Shown here piece by piece: positions 49,588-60,700 of a stretch of 64,000 nucleotides of DNA. Both the position numbers and the translations under genes were made by a program. The stretch's first letter is position 1. Each line of letters starts with the position of its first letter. The DNA is from Opeltia flavorubescens (lineage: Eukaryota > Ascomycota > Lecanoromycetes > Teloschistales > Teloschistaceae): NCBI GenBank assembly GCA_000442125.1, contig KE546985.1, positions 1 through 64,000 on the forward strand, written 5' to 3'. Below the pieces are notes generated by a model. The model did not search any database. It saw only the letters and a program-made list of their open reading frames with translations, and was not told the origin of the DNA.

Positions 49588-51544
49588 TAAAACTAAAGGT
49601 AAATACGCTAAAAAAAACAAGAGCTAGAATAAAAAGTATATTTAAAAGTAAAAAAAAAAGGGGTAAGCTATATAAAACCTATTAATTACTTAAAAACTTA
49701 TTATTAAGAATTATATATAAATTAAAAAATTTATATTATTATACTAGTTTAAATAATTATTATTTCTATAAATTAGTCTATAATATACTCGTATTTTTAA
49801 ATAAAACTACTAACTATTATATTTAAAAATAATTTATTAATAAAGGTTTTTAAATAAATAATTAAAGGAATAATTACTAATATATATTTTTTTAGCGATT
49901 TATTAAATATTATTTATTATATTTTATAATAAAATAAAAGCTTTCTTTATTATAAAAATAGGGGATTTAAACTATATCTATTACTATTAAAATAGTAGTA
50001 TTAACGGGCTCGCGTTCTATAGAAAACTTTACTTTAAATTCCCGAAAATATCGTTATTAGAAAATAAAGATAACCTCGAAATTCGCTTCTAGATAGGGGT
50101 ACTAGTAAAAATTCCTAAATATATATTACCTTTTTAGGGGGTAAATATCCTACTTATATTAATAGTTAATAAAAGAATAGTAACTATATTTAATAGCCTT
50201 TTTTATAAACGTATAATAAATATATATAAAGTTTATTATAAGGCGTTTAATATATTATATATATAAAATAAAACTTCTATTAGCTATAAAATATTATATT
50301 AGTATTTAACTAAAAAAATTTAAAAATTTAAATAATTATTTAAAAGTATTATTAAAACTTTAAATTATAAAATTATAATTTAAATATTTAAAAAATCTAT
50401 TTTCTATATATTTTTAAACTATAACTCCTTCTTATAATCTTTTTTAAATAGGGGGGCTATAGTAAAGGTTACGTAGAAAGTTTAAAAAAATTAGTTTTAG
50501 ACCTATTCACCTACTAGATTAACTAGAATTTATAAAATTAGACGAAAATTTTAAGGAAATAAAGGGAATTTATAGTTCTAGCGCTATAGCTTAATAAGTA
50601 AATTATAATAGTAGCTAAAAATTATATTTATATAATAGACTATAACTCTAAGCGTAAAGTAAAAAAAAAAATTATAAAAAATTTATAGTTTAGCGAGAAA
50701 TAAAAATCTAGAAAAAAATATAATTATCTAAATATTTTAAGGAATATTCGCTAGAAAAATACTATAAAAGTAAAAAAAAACTCGGTAAATAGTAGCTAAA
50801 TAGAAAAGTAATTATTTACTTTTTTAATATATTTATAGCTTATTAAAGAATATAATTCTAAAAGGAATTCTAGCCTATTCTATACCTACTACTATATATT
50901 TTTTAAAAGTAAATTAAAGCCGAAAATCAAGCTTTAAGCGACCCTATATAGTAAAAAATAGCCTAATACTACTAAAGTAAACTTAAAACGTTTTATCGCT
51001 ATATAATAAATAAAATAATATTCTAGAAAGGGAAATTATATAGTAAAAATACTATTTATTTATAAATTTAATATTTAAAAATAACTTAATATAGTTAAAG
51101 GCCGAGGTTTATAGATTTTATCTTTTAAAGGAGTTTTAAAAGAGTTTTATACTATTTTAAATTATTTTATAATAAATAAAAAAATAAAATTTTAGTATAT
51201 TTATTTACAAATTTAATTTTTTAAACTTTATAAAATAATATTAAATAGATATTATAAATAAAAAGCTTATAATTTATAAGTATTTAAGTAAAGTTAAAAT
51301 AATTAATTTAATCTATTTAAATTAGTTAAATAAATTAAACGGATAATTACATTTTTAACTAAATTATAAGGTATTTAAATTTTATAATTATATATAAAGT
51401 CCGTTTATCTATAACTTATAAGGTTAACTCTTATAAATTCTAATATAGCCGTATACCGGTTAATAGAAGGTAGAAGTATATTATATAAATTTATTACCTA
51501 CTAATAGAACTTAAAGGACTAAATTTAATTAGAAAAAATATAGT
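49588..51544 (+). other. Unexplained 3' tail of the retrotransposon
   Basis: These 1.95 kb lie between the chromodomain and the 3' LTR, longer than usual for the group. The polypurine tract should end at 51,544 but has decayed to something like AGAAAAAATATAGT. I found no further conserved domain. Stretches at 49,990-50,210 and 50,440-50,620 are less AT-rich and could have been an additional ORF, or sequence captured by or inserted in the element. Confidence 0.5.
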
Positions 51545-51757
51545 TATAAAGCCGGAGGCCTAGCGGGTATAAAGTTTATAAAAAGTAGAGCTATACCTAA
51601 TACGGGTAGCGCCTATATTTAGTAAAAATTCTATAGATTTTAGGCTACTAACTTTTTAGTAATTAGTTCTACTATTATTTAGATAAGCGTCTTTTATATT
51701 CTACTATACAGCTTTATTAACTCAAGGTTCGCAGGCTGCTTATCTAACGACTTTACA
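51545..51757 (+). repeat. 3' LTR, 213 bp
   Basis: Starts TATAAAGCCGG and ends CTTTACA, with ATAAT (51,758-51,762) directly after. By hand alignment to the 5' LTR there are about 47 differences, every one a transition (C/T or A/G), and no gaps. This copy is slightly less mutated (keeps CTTTACA, TTCGCAGGCTGC). Confidence 0.93.
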
Positions 51758-51762
51758 ATAAT

Positions 51763-53007
51763 AGAGTAAATAATTATTAAATAAACTAATAAAACTAAAT
51801 TAAAGTATACTATAAATATTAATTTTAAATCGCGATAAAAAGTCTATTAGATAGATATAGCGCTAGATATTTCAAATTTTAAAGGTAGATTTATAGTATT
51901 CTATTATTTAATATTTACATATAAGTTATATTTTAAAATAATCTAATTAAATTATTATAATCGCTATATACTATTTTATTATTATATTAGATAATTTTAG
52001 ATTATAGTCTACTATTTTTTTATAAATATTAATAGCCTTTAATAATTCTACTAATTGTAGTTCTATATTTAAAATATTTAATTAAGTACTATTTAAATTT
52101 AAAATTCGCGAAATACTAAATCTTCTATATTTACTAGATCCTAAATAAATTATTTAGCTAGAAGAAATATCGGGTTTTCAAACTTCTACTAGAATATCTA
52201 TTAATAAACCAGCTGCTTTTCTAGTTATAATATAGATAGCTTATCGTTATAAATTTATTATTTTAAAACCATTAAACCTATAAATAAAAATATAGAATAA
52301 AAAGTAATAGTATTAGAATTTATAAAAAAATACCGGTTTATATATATTAATATTAAAAATATTATTACTTTTATTATAATAAAGATAAAAAAATATAATA
52401 ATATATACTACTAACTAGTCTATTTTAAAGTTAGCGAATTTATAAAAATATATTTATACTCAGGCTATAATATATTAAAGCTTATTTTTAAAAAGATTAA
52501 ATAATAGCTAATAGACTATTTTAAAATTATTAAATATATTAAACTATTAATTTATTATTTAAAGCGATTATTTATAATAAAAATATATAATATAATATTT
52601 ATAGTATATTTAGAGACTACTTCGAATTTTAGTAATAATATTAACTAGCGCTATTATATATTTATACCTGTAATTATTGCTAATAATAATAAAAAGTATA
52701 AAATTAAATAAATTCTTTATAAATACTATATCTATAAAGATAAAAGCTAGTCTACTTAATTTTTTATTTATTAGATTATTTATAGGTTTAAAGATAATTA
52801 ATAAAAATTCGAATACTATTTAAATAGAATTAAAATACTAATTAAAAAATATAAATATTATTTTAGCTTAAAATTAGTTTTAAACTATAATAAAACGTCT
52901 AATAATACTAATATTAATTCTAAATAATAGGAATAAATTAAAGAGCCGTTTATTAGTAAAAAAAAGCCTATTATTAAAGGCTAATGGTTTTTTTTATTAC
53001 CGGTATC
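51763..53007 (+). pseudogene. Possible transposase fragment (hAT-like?)
   Basis: A plus-strand frame at about 52,600-52,990 has only RIP-type stops. It includes ILYKYYIYKDKS followed by W/T, FFIYWIIYRF and FEYYLNRIKILIKKYKYYF. If Tyr here is RIP-mutated Cys/His, the first part would resemble a BED zinc finger (C-x2-C ... H-x3-H), the N-terminal DNA-binding finger of hAT transposases. I see no dimerisation domain or terminal inverted repeats. The frame runs into the LTR-like repeat at 53,008. Weak call; it could equally be gag of another retroelement. Confidence 0.25.
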
Positions 53008-53206
53008 TATTACAGCTATATTATATATATAGAAAACTAATAGGACTAATAGGGCTAAATAATTAATATAACCCGAAGGAGGCCTTTTAAATAAGTTTAT
53101 CTAGTTAAATTTAACGCCTTTTAACGCCTATTTTATTTAGTTGCGGATTCTATAAATAAATAAATTTTTACCTTTAATATAATACTATTACCTTATATCT
53201 ACTATA
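53008..53206 (+). repeat. LTR-like direct repeat, left copy
   Basis: Aligned with 55,823-56,024 at a constant offset of 2,815-2,818 bases. Shared landmarks are TATTACAGCTATA versus TATTGCGGCTATA at the start, TTAACGCCTTTTAACGCCTA in the middle (53,111 and 55,926) and TTTAATATAATACTATTACC near the end. Differences are mostly transitions. The start suggests TGTTGCGGC before RIP. No target duplication was found, so these may be the LTRs of a short element or two solo LTRs. Confidence 0.7.
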
Positions 53207-55822
53207 AAATAATATATTATAAACTATATATTAAAATATATAAATATTTATAATAATTCGCTATTTTTTATTTATTTAACTGTAAAAATTTAATTAAATA
53301 TTTTTTTAAAAATAAAAAATTAATAAATACTATTAAATAAGTTTAAAAAGTACTAAACTGATTATTAAATTATAAAAATCAAAGTAAAATTAGTTTTTAA
53401 AAAAATATTAAACGCTTTATAATAGTATTTAAAATAGCTATTAGAATTTTAAATACCGTTTTTATATTATTTATTAATATAAATTATTTAAAAAAAGTAA
53501 TTTATTTTAAAAAAATAATAATTATTATATAGTTAGTATAGAGGAACAATATATATTAAAGAAAAAAAGTTTTTTATTAATAGAATCTAGAACTAAATAA
53601 ATATAGGCGTTAAAAAATATAAAGCCTAATTTAATAAATATATTTAAAAGGCTTTTTTTAGATTATAATAGCTATTAAGTTCTATTTATTTTTAAAATTA
53701 TTATTTATACGGTATATTTATATTAAATACCAGTAATAAATAAAACTATTAATTTTTAATAATAGATTTCTTTATAGTAATAAGCGGCTTTTTAGTTTAT
53801 TTTTATTATTTAGTACTGGTATTGATATTATAATTAGTTTATTTATTATTTAAAGCTGATTTTTAATAAAAATAATATTTAATTTTATAATAAATATTTT
53901 TTTATTTTTTAAAAAATGATTAAATATTTATAAATTGTTTTTAAATTTATAATTAATCTAATTAATAAGATTTTTAAAAGAAAAGGTTTTATATTTATTA
54001 TTATAAAATTTATAAAAAATTTATTTAAAATTAAATACTATATTTTTATTGATTCTAAATAATATTATAAATATATAATTATATTAGTTTAAAATAATTT
54101 TAATATTAATAGTAGATATTAAATATATTATCGATCTTATATAATAACTTTTTATAATATACAAAAAGTAGTTTTAAAAAATAAACTAATAATTTAATTT
54201 ATTTAACAAATTTAAAAAAATTTATTAAATTTTATTAAAATTTTTAAAAAAAACTTAAATAAATTATAGTTTTAATATAAATAGATTTTTATTATTTTAC
54301 AAATTTTTATATAAATTAATTAATAATATATATTATACTATTTTTTATTTTTTATTATATCAAAAAACGAGGATTATTAATACTAATATTTAGAAAATAT
54401 TATTCTTTTATAGATAATAGTATTTTAGTATTCTATATTATAGATATATCTATAAATTTTCTAATTATTAAAAAAAATTATATATAGTAATAAGCTATCT
54501 ATATTATAATTAAAAAAGATAGCCAGTTTTTTAATAAAAGTTTTAGCGGGAGTTAAAATCTAGATATTTTTTAGTTAAATAGTTTATTTAGAGGTTAATA
54601 AATATAAAAAATTAAATAATTTATAAATTTCAAATTTAAATAGTATTTAATCAAATATTTTAAATTTAGAATTATAATTTATAAAATTATTAAAAATTTT
54701 TAATATTAGTAAAGTATTTATTATAATATAAAATTATTTAATATAATAATCAAAAATTATATAATAATTTCAATAATAGAATTTAATATTTTAATATCTT
54801 AATAACTTTCAAATATTAGGTAATAGAGTATTATATATTTTTTTTGGAATATTTCAAATATTTAACTCTAGAGTTATTTAATAATTTTATTATTATAGAT
54901 TATAATAAATATTTATACTATATTTTAACCTAAATTTAATAATTTATTTTATAATTATTTAATTTTTCTTATATTACTTCTAATAGTATTTTTAAATATA
55001 AAATTAATTATATTAATTAATCTATCTATTATTAATATATAAAAATTTTATTTTTAATATAATTTTGATAAAAGTAAATAAAATTAATAATAAATATTTA
55101 AAACGGTTTTATAAAATAAAATAATAATTATAAAACTTTATATTAATAATATTAAAATTTATAATTAATTTATTACTAAAAGTAGTAGTATATAAAATTA
55201 AATAGTTTTATTAAATAATTATAAATATAAAATCCTTTTATTAAATATTTATATATATAATATTTATTTTTTATTATTAAAATCGCGAAGCGCGTTAATA
55301 GTATAAAATAATAATCTATTAATATTAGTATTTAACTTTTTATTAAATTTAATAAATTTCGTAAAATTTAGATTAATAATTCTTTCTAATATATTTATCG
55401 ACTAGCTATTAATAGAAATTAATTAATATTTTTTTTAAATTTATTAAAGAATTTTTTGTTTAAAAGTATTTATATTTAATAATTTATTTATTTTTAAATA
55501 GAATTAATAATTAGAAAGCGTTAATAATATATTTAGAGTTATATTAATTATTTTTTTTATAATAAATATAAGATTTATAATATTATAAATATTTAAAAAT
55601 TTATTTAAAATAAATATTAAACGATTTTCTAAATTTTTTTTAAATAAATCGAACTTAAAATACTAATTGCAATTAACTATTTAATATTAATAATTATAAT
55701 ATATTTTTGTATTTTAATTTTATTTTAGATTTTTTATAAATTTTTAGAAAAATATTTATAACCTTTATTTTTAAAAATTAATAATATATTTTAGCGTTTT
55801 ATAATAAACGTTTATAAAATAG
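53207..55822. other. Sequence between LTR-like repeats, no gene seen
   Basis: 2.6 kb of extreme AT content. It is too short for an autonomous LTR retrotransposon and shows none of the RT, RNase H or integrase motifs found in the element to its left. It could be a deleted or non-autonomous retrotransposon interior. Keeps a few CA (for example near 54,640-54,840) suggesting slightly lower RIP. Confidence 0.45.
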
Positions 55823-56024
55823 TATTGCGGCTATACCGTATTAATAGAAGGCTAATTAGATAAATAAGGCTGAATAGCTATTATAGCTCGAAGAAGCCTT
55901 TATAAATACATTTACCTAATTAAATTTAACGCCTTTTAACGCCTAGATTTATTTAGTAATAGAGGATTTATAGATAAATAGTTTTATACTTTTAATATAA
56001 TACTATTACCCTATATTTATTATA
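55823..56024 (+). repeat. LTR-like direct repeat, right copy
   Basis: Partner of 53,008-53,206; see there. It reads TATTGCGGCTATACCGTATT at its start, with AGCTCGAAGAAGCC where the left copy has ACCCGAAGGAGGCC. Right boundary is uncertain within about 10 bases. Confidence 0.7.
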
Positions 56025-56379
56025 TAATAAATAGTAGTAATTAAAGGTAATCTATATATAATATAATATTATAAACTTCCGTATATTTATACTTTTAATT
56101 ATTATATAATGCTAAATATTTAAATAGATCTAGTATTTTTTCGTTTATTAAACTACTACTTTTATATTAACACTCGATTAATAGAATTAATTAAAATATA
56201 TTTTAGTTTTTAATTTTTTTAATAAAATTCTAAATATTTTTTATAATAATTTAAATAATTTAACCTATTTTATTATTATACCAGCTTTTATTATAATAAT
56301 CTATTATATTAAAATATTTTAAAAGTTTATTAAATAATCTTTAAAATAAAAATAAATTTTTTTAATAATTTATAAAATC

Positions 56380-58340
56380 TATACCGACTATATTTATAAA
56401 AAAAGTTTAAATTTAAATATAGAAAATCTTTTTAATAGCTAGATAATTTAATCTAATATAGCTTTTATTACCGCTTATTTTTTATTAAAGCAAATACCTA
56501 TATATTTTTATTAAAATAATAAGCGATTTTATAATAATATTACTATAATTTTTAAAAATAAAAACTTTTAAATTTATATTTGAAAATTTATAATAAAATT
56601 TATCTAAATAAAATAATTTAAATTTATATTTTTATTTTTTAATTTTACTAAAAAACTTATAATAATTTAATAAATTTTTAAAAATTGTTAATTTTATTAA
56701 TATATTTAAATAACAAAATATTAACCTATTAATATTAAAACTAGTCTATTTTATTTAAAAAAATTAAAAGTAAGTAGTATACCGTTATAAAATATAATAA
56801 AACTTCTATTAAAATAATAATAATAAAGTAAAATTATATATAATTATAATCCGTTATAATAATAATAGGCTTTTTAAATAAATAATATTTATAAACGCTA
56901 ATTTAGTTTAATTATTAGAATTATTTTTTTAAAACTCTAAAAATTATTTAATTATTATATTGAAAAATTTATTAATTATACTAAAAATTATTTAATTATA
57001 ATATTAGGTTTATTATATCAATTTATTTTAATAAAATAACGATAGATCGTTTACAGAATTTATAAAATTATATAATATTTATTATAATATATACGTTTTA
57101 ATATAATATATAAGATTTAAATATAAAATAATAAATATATTATTAATATATTATAGTCTTAATTTTTATTTATAGAGCGAAATAGTTATATAATCGACTA
57201 TAATAATTAATAAACCTATTTATTAATCGCTTTAATTAGATAAAAATATAAAATTATAATATATATTTTTTAAAAACTATTTTAATAAATTATTATCTAT
57301 AATACTAATATAATTAAAGTAAATATACTATATTTTCAATAATATTTAAAATTTATATTAACTATATTTATAAAAAAAGTCCGAGTTTATACTATTTTTC
57401 AATATAGGAATTTTTTAATAGCCGTATAATTTAAACTAGTATAATTTTTATTATTATTTATTCTACCGTTTAAAACGAATATTTATATATTTTTATTAAA
57501 ATAATAAGCAATTTTTATAATAATATTATTATAATTTTTAAAAATAAAAGCTTTTAAATTTATATTTAAAAATTAGTAATAAATTTTACCTAGAATAATT
57601 TAAGCTTATATTTCTATCTTTTAAATTTATTAAAAAACTTATAATAATTTAACGAATTTATAAATATTATTAAATTTGTTAATATATTTAGATAGTAAAA
57701 CTATATTTTTAGTATTAAATCTAGCCTATTTTATTTAGTAAAATTAAAAGAAAGTATTATATAACTATTAGATATAATAGGACTCCTATTATAATAATAA
57801 TAGTAGAGTGGATTTATAGATTAAAATAATCTATTAAAATAATAGTAAATCTTTTTAAATAGATAATTATTTATAAACGCCCGTCTAGTTTAACTACTAG
57901 AATTTTTAAAAAAAATTCCTAAAATTAACTGGTTACCGTATTATTAAATTTAATAACTATATTAATAGTTATTAAATTATAATAAAGGGCTTATAATATT
58001 AATCTATTTTAATTAAATAGTAATAAATAGCTTATAAGGTTTTTAAAATCGTATAATATCTATTATAATATATATATTTTTATATAATAGGTAAAGATTA
58101 AATATAAAACGATAAATATATTATTAATATATTATAACTTAGATTTTTATTTATAAAGCGAAGTAGTTATATAATATACTATTATAATTAGCGAGCTTAT
58201 TTATAAATCTATATAATTAAGCGAAGATATTAAACTATAGTATATATTTTTTAAAAATCGTTTTAGCGAGCTATTATTTACTTCGCTAGCGTGGCTAAAA
58301 TAAATATATTATATTTTTAATAATATATAAATTTTAAAAA
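56380..58340. repeat. Tandem duplication, two units of about 0.98 kb
   Basis: Unit one (about 56,380-57,350) and unit two (about 57,355-58,340) align in order: ACTATATTTATAAAAAAAGT at 56,387 and 57,361 (offset 974), AAAACTTATAATAATTTAA near 56,650 and 57,633, ATAAATATATTATTAATATA at 57,131 and 58,112 (offset 981). Differences are largely transitions plus small gaps. No reading frame is recognised. A direct tandem copy of this length is itself a target for RIP. Confidence 0.75.
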
Positions 58341-60358
58341 GACTTTTTAAAATATCTTAATAATATTATTTTTAAAATAAAAAATATAAAAATAGCGTTT
58401 ATTAAAAATCTTTAAAGAATAATTAGTATCAAATATTTTAATACTCGGTTATAAATATTAATTTTAAATAAAACTATAATAATTACTATTAAAGCTTTTT
58501 ATAAATTTTTATAAAATAAAAAAAATAATTAATTTAATATTTATAGTAGTAATAAAAGTTATAAAATCTTAAAATTAAATCCTATATAAAAAGATAAAGA
58601 TAAATAATATAAAGGAGTAGTAGTATATTAGCTTTTATAAAATAACCCTTTTTATACGCCTAAATATTTATCTATATATCCCAATTATATATAAAAAAAC
58701 TGACTAAATATATTATTTATTAGTTATTAATACTAGAATTTTTTTATAGCTCCGTAAACTTTATTAATAAAAAATAAACCTAATATATAAAATAATTAAC
58801 GTATTATTTAATATAATTATTAGTAGTTTCTATTTAAAGCTAATACTCTACTATAATAAAATTAAACCGGAAACTAGTAAAACTATAGTTATAATTAGTA
58901 TAATAATAGCTAGAATCCTTATAAAAGCTGCTTGTAAGATAATTAATAAGTTTATTTTTAATAAAAAGCTTCTAGCGATTAGGTTCCCGATAATAAAATA
59001 AAATAATATTAGAATTATAAGAACGGCTTCTATTAGTTAATAGATTTTATTAAAGTTAAATATATAGTAGATAAAAAACTTAATAAAACTCTATATATTA
59101 TTATTAAAAATTCTAATTAATATAATAATATAATAGAATTTTATATTATTATAATAAAATATATAGTATTTAAATTTAAACTAGTAAAAATATACTAATA
59201 TAATAAATATAATAAAATTTTTAAGTTAAATAACGCTTTATATTATTATCTATACTTTAGCTATAATAGAAAACTACTTCTAGTTATAGCTATTATAGTT
59301 AAATTAACTATTAAATTTAATATTCTAGTAATACTAATATAAATTTATTTAAAACTAGCTAAATTATTTATAAATATATTAAAGGTTATTGAATTAGAAG
59401 TTAATAAATAATTACCGCTATAAATACTCTAAATAATTCGTTTAACTATAAAAGATATATTAATAATAGGCTTTATTTTCTAAAAATATTATTATATAAC
59501 TATAAATATTCGTTTATAATTTAATATAAAGAATTATAGCTTTTATTAAAATATATACTATATAATAAACTTAATTAATTAAAAGTTTTTATTAGAATAA
59601 CTACCGTATACTATAATTTAAAAAATACTAGTTTTTATAAATATTAAAAGTATTAGCGATAAATAATATAATACTATTATTAAATTTATAACTATTAAAA
59701 TTTTTATATTTAATAAAAAGGCTATAAAGTTTATTATTATTATATATAAGTTTTATTTAATAGATATTTTAAGTATTAATATACTTATTAATATTAATAT
59801 TATAAAGTTTAAAAATATTACCTTTGGGCTCGTTTTTATTAGTCTGATAATATACTAAATCGCTGCTAATAGGAGTATATTATAGGTTGTATCTGAGTAG
59901 ACCGTGTTTTTAAATTATCTATACGTATACTATAAATAAATAGTTAGAGAATATATTTATTCAAAATAGTATTATATTAAATTTTAATATAGTACTAATA
60001 TTTATAGCGCGTAATATTTAGCTTTTAATAACTTTATTATAATATACTACTAACGATATAATACTAGATATTCTAGATTAAGATTTCGCCTTTATAAATT
60101 GTATATAAATATTATATAAAGTATTATAATTAGTAATATTAAGCTAATAGATAATTATATAAAGTTATATTTATTCTATTATATTTCGGAAAAACCTCTT
60201 ATAAAAAGAATATTAAAGATCCGTTAATAGTATTAGTTAAAAAATATTAAGTAAACCTATAAATATTATATAATATTGTAAATAACTAGAATATAATATT
60301 TCCACCGAACTTTCCTATCGTATTAGTATAATAAAATAAATATAGTATTTATTTTTAT
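58341..60358. other. RIP desert with one less mutated patch
   Basis: No gene, RNA or repeat is supported. At 59,821-59,930 CA/TG-containing words survive (CCTTTGGGCTCG, GTCTGATAAT, TAGGTTGTATCTGAGTAGACCGTG), a short patch of lower RIP with no visible frame. The rest is Lys/Asn-rich in all frames as expected of this composition. Confidence 0.45.
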
Positions 60359-60700
60359 ATTAAAGCCGATATTATCGTTATAATATCTATTACTTTTTAT
60401 ACTAAAGCCGATATTATTATTATAATCCTTTTTAGTACCTATTATATTAAAGCTTATATTATCGTTATAATACTTTTTAGTACCTATTATACTAAAATCT
60501 ATTTTATTATTATAGATATCAGCGTATTCCGTAGTCTTTTTATAATATAGGTCTAGATATTTAATACCTTCCAGTTACGACTTCGAACTATAGGCGAAAA
60601 TATTCCGTAGTATCGTAGTATAATATTTTAGTATTATCGAGATATAATTAGCTATATATTCCGTATCTAACCTAGGGCTTTATAATATACCTACCTATTT
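60310..60700 (-). pseudogene. Minus-strand relic with 15-residue repeats
   Basis: Minus-strand frame open from about 60,540 to 60,340: KTTEYADIYNNKIDFS, then repeats of the form IGTKKYYNDNIGFSI without any internal stop. Bases 60,540-60,700 hold another open minus-strand stretch (LYLDNTKILYYDTTEYFRL) in a shifted frame, perhaps an upstream exon. Family unknown. The repeat periodicity in multiples of three and absence of stops support former coding, but the region is short. Confidence 0.4.
60359..60525 (-). repeat. 45-bp tandem repeat, about four units
   Basis: Units begin near 60,359, 60,401, 60,446 and 60,491 (spacing 42, 45, 45), each starting A(C/T)TAAAGCCGATATTAT on the plus strand. Fifteen codons per unit in the minus-strand frame. 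The string CCGATATTATCG resembles half of the left-arm palindrome but the right half does not match, so I do not count it in that family. Confidence 0.8.

Larger units (their letters stand above)
44371..51757 (+). mobile_element. Ty3/gypsy chromovirus, full length, RIP-inactivated
   Basis: This 7,387-bp element has two 213-bp LTRs, matching 5-bp target duplications (ATAAT) and plus-strand relics in the order gag, protease, reverse transcriptase, RNase H, integrase, chromodomain. That order and the C-terminal chromodomain place it among fungal chromoviruses (Metaviridae), which integrate into heterochromatin through the chromodomain. All frames carry many TAA/TAG codons, so it cannot encode proteins. 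The LTR differences are all transitions, so RIP after insertion explains them and they cannot date it. An unusual 1.95-kb tail separates the chromodomain from the 3' LTR. Confidence 0.95.

Noticed and set aside
60359-60400. Palindrome family member at 60.4 kb (CCGATATTATCG)
   Set aside because: Only the left half matches; the right half lacks the GATAAT arm and the unit belongs to a 45-bp tandem repeat.
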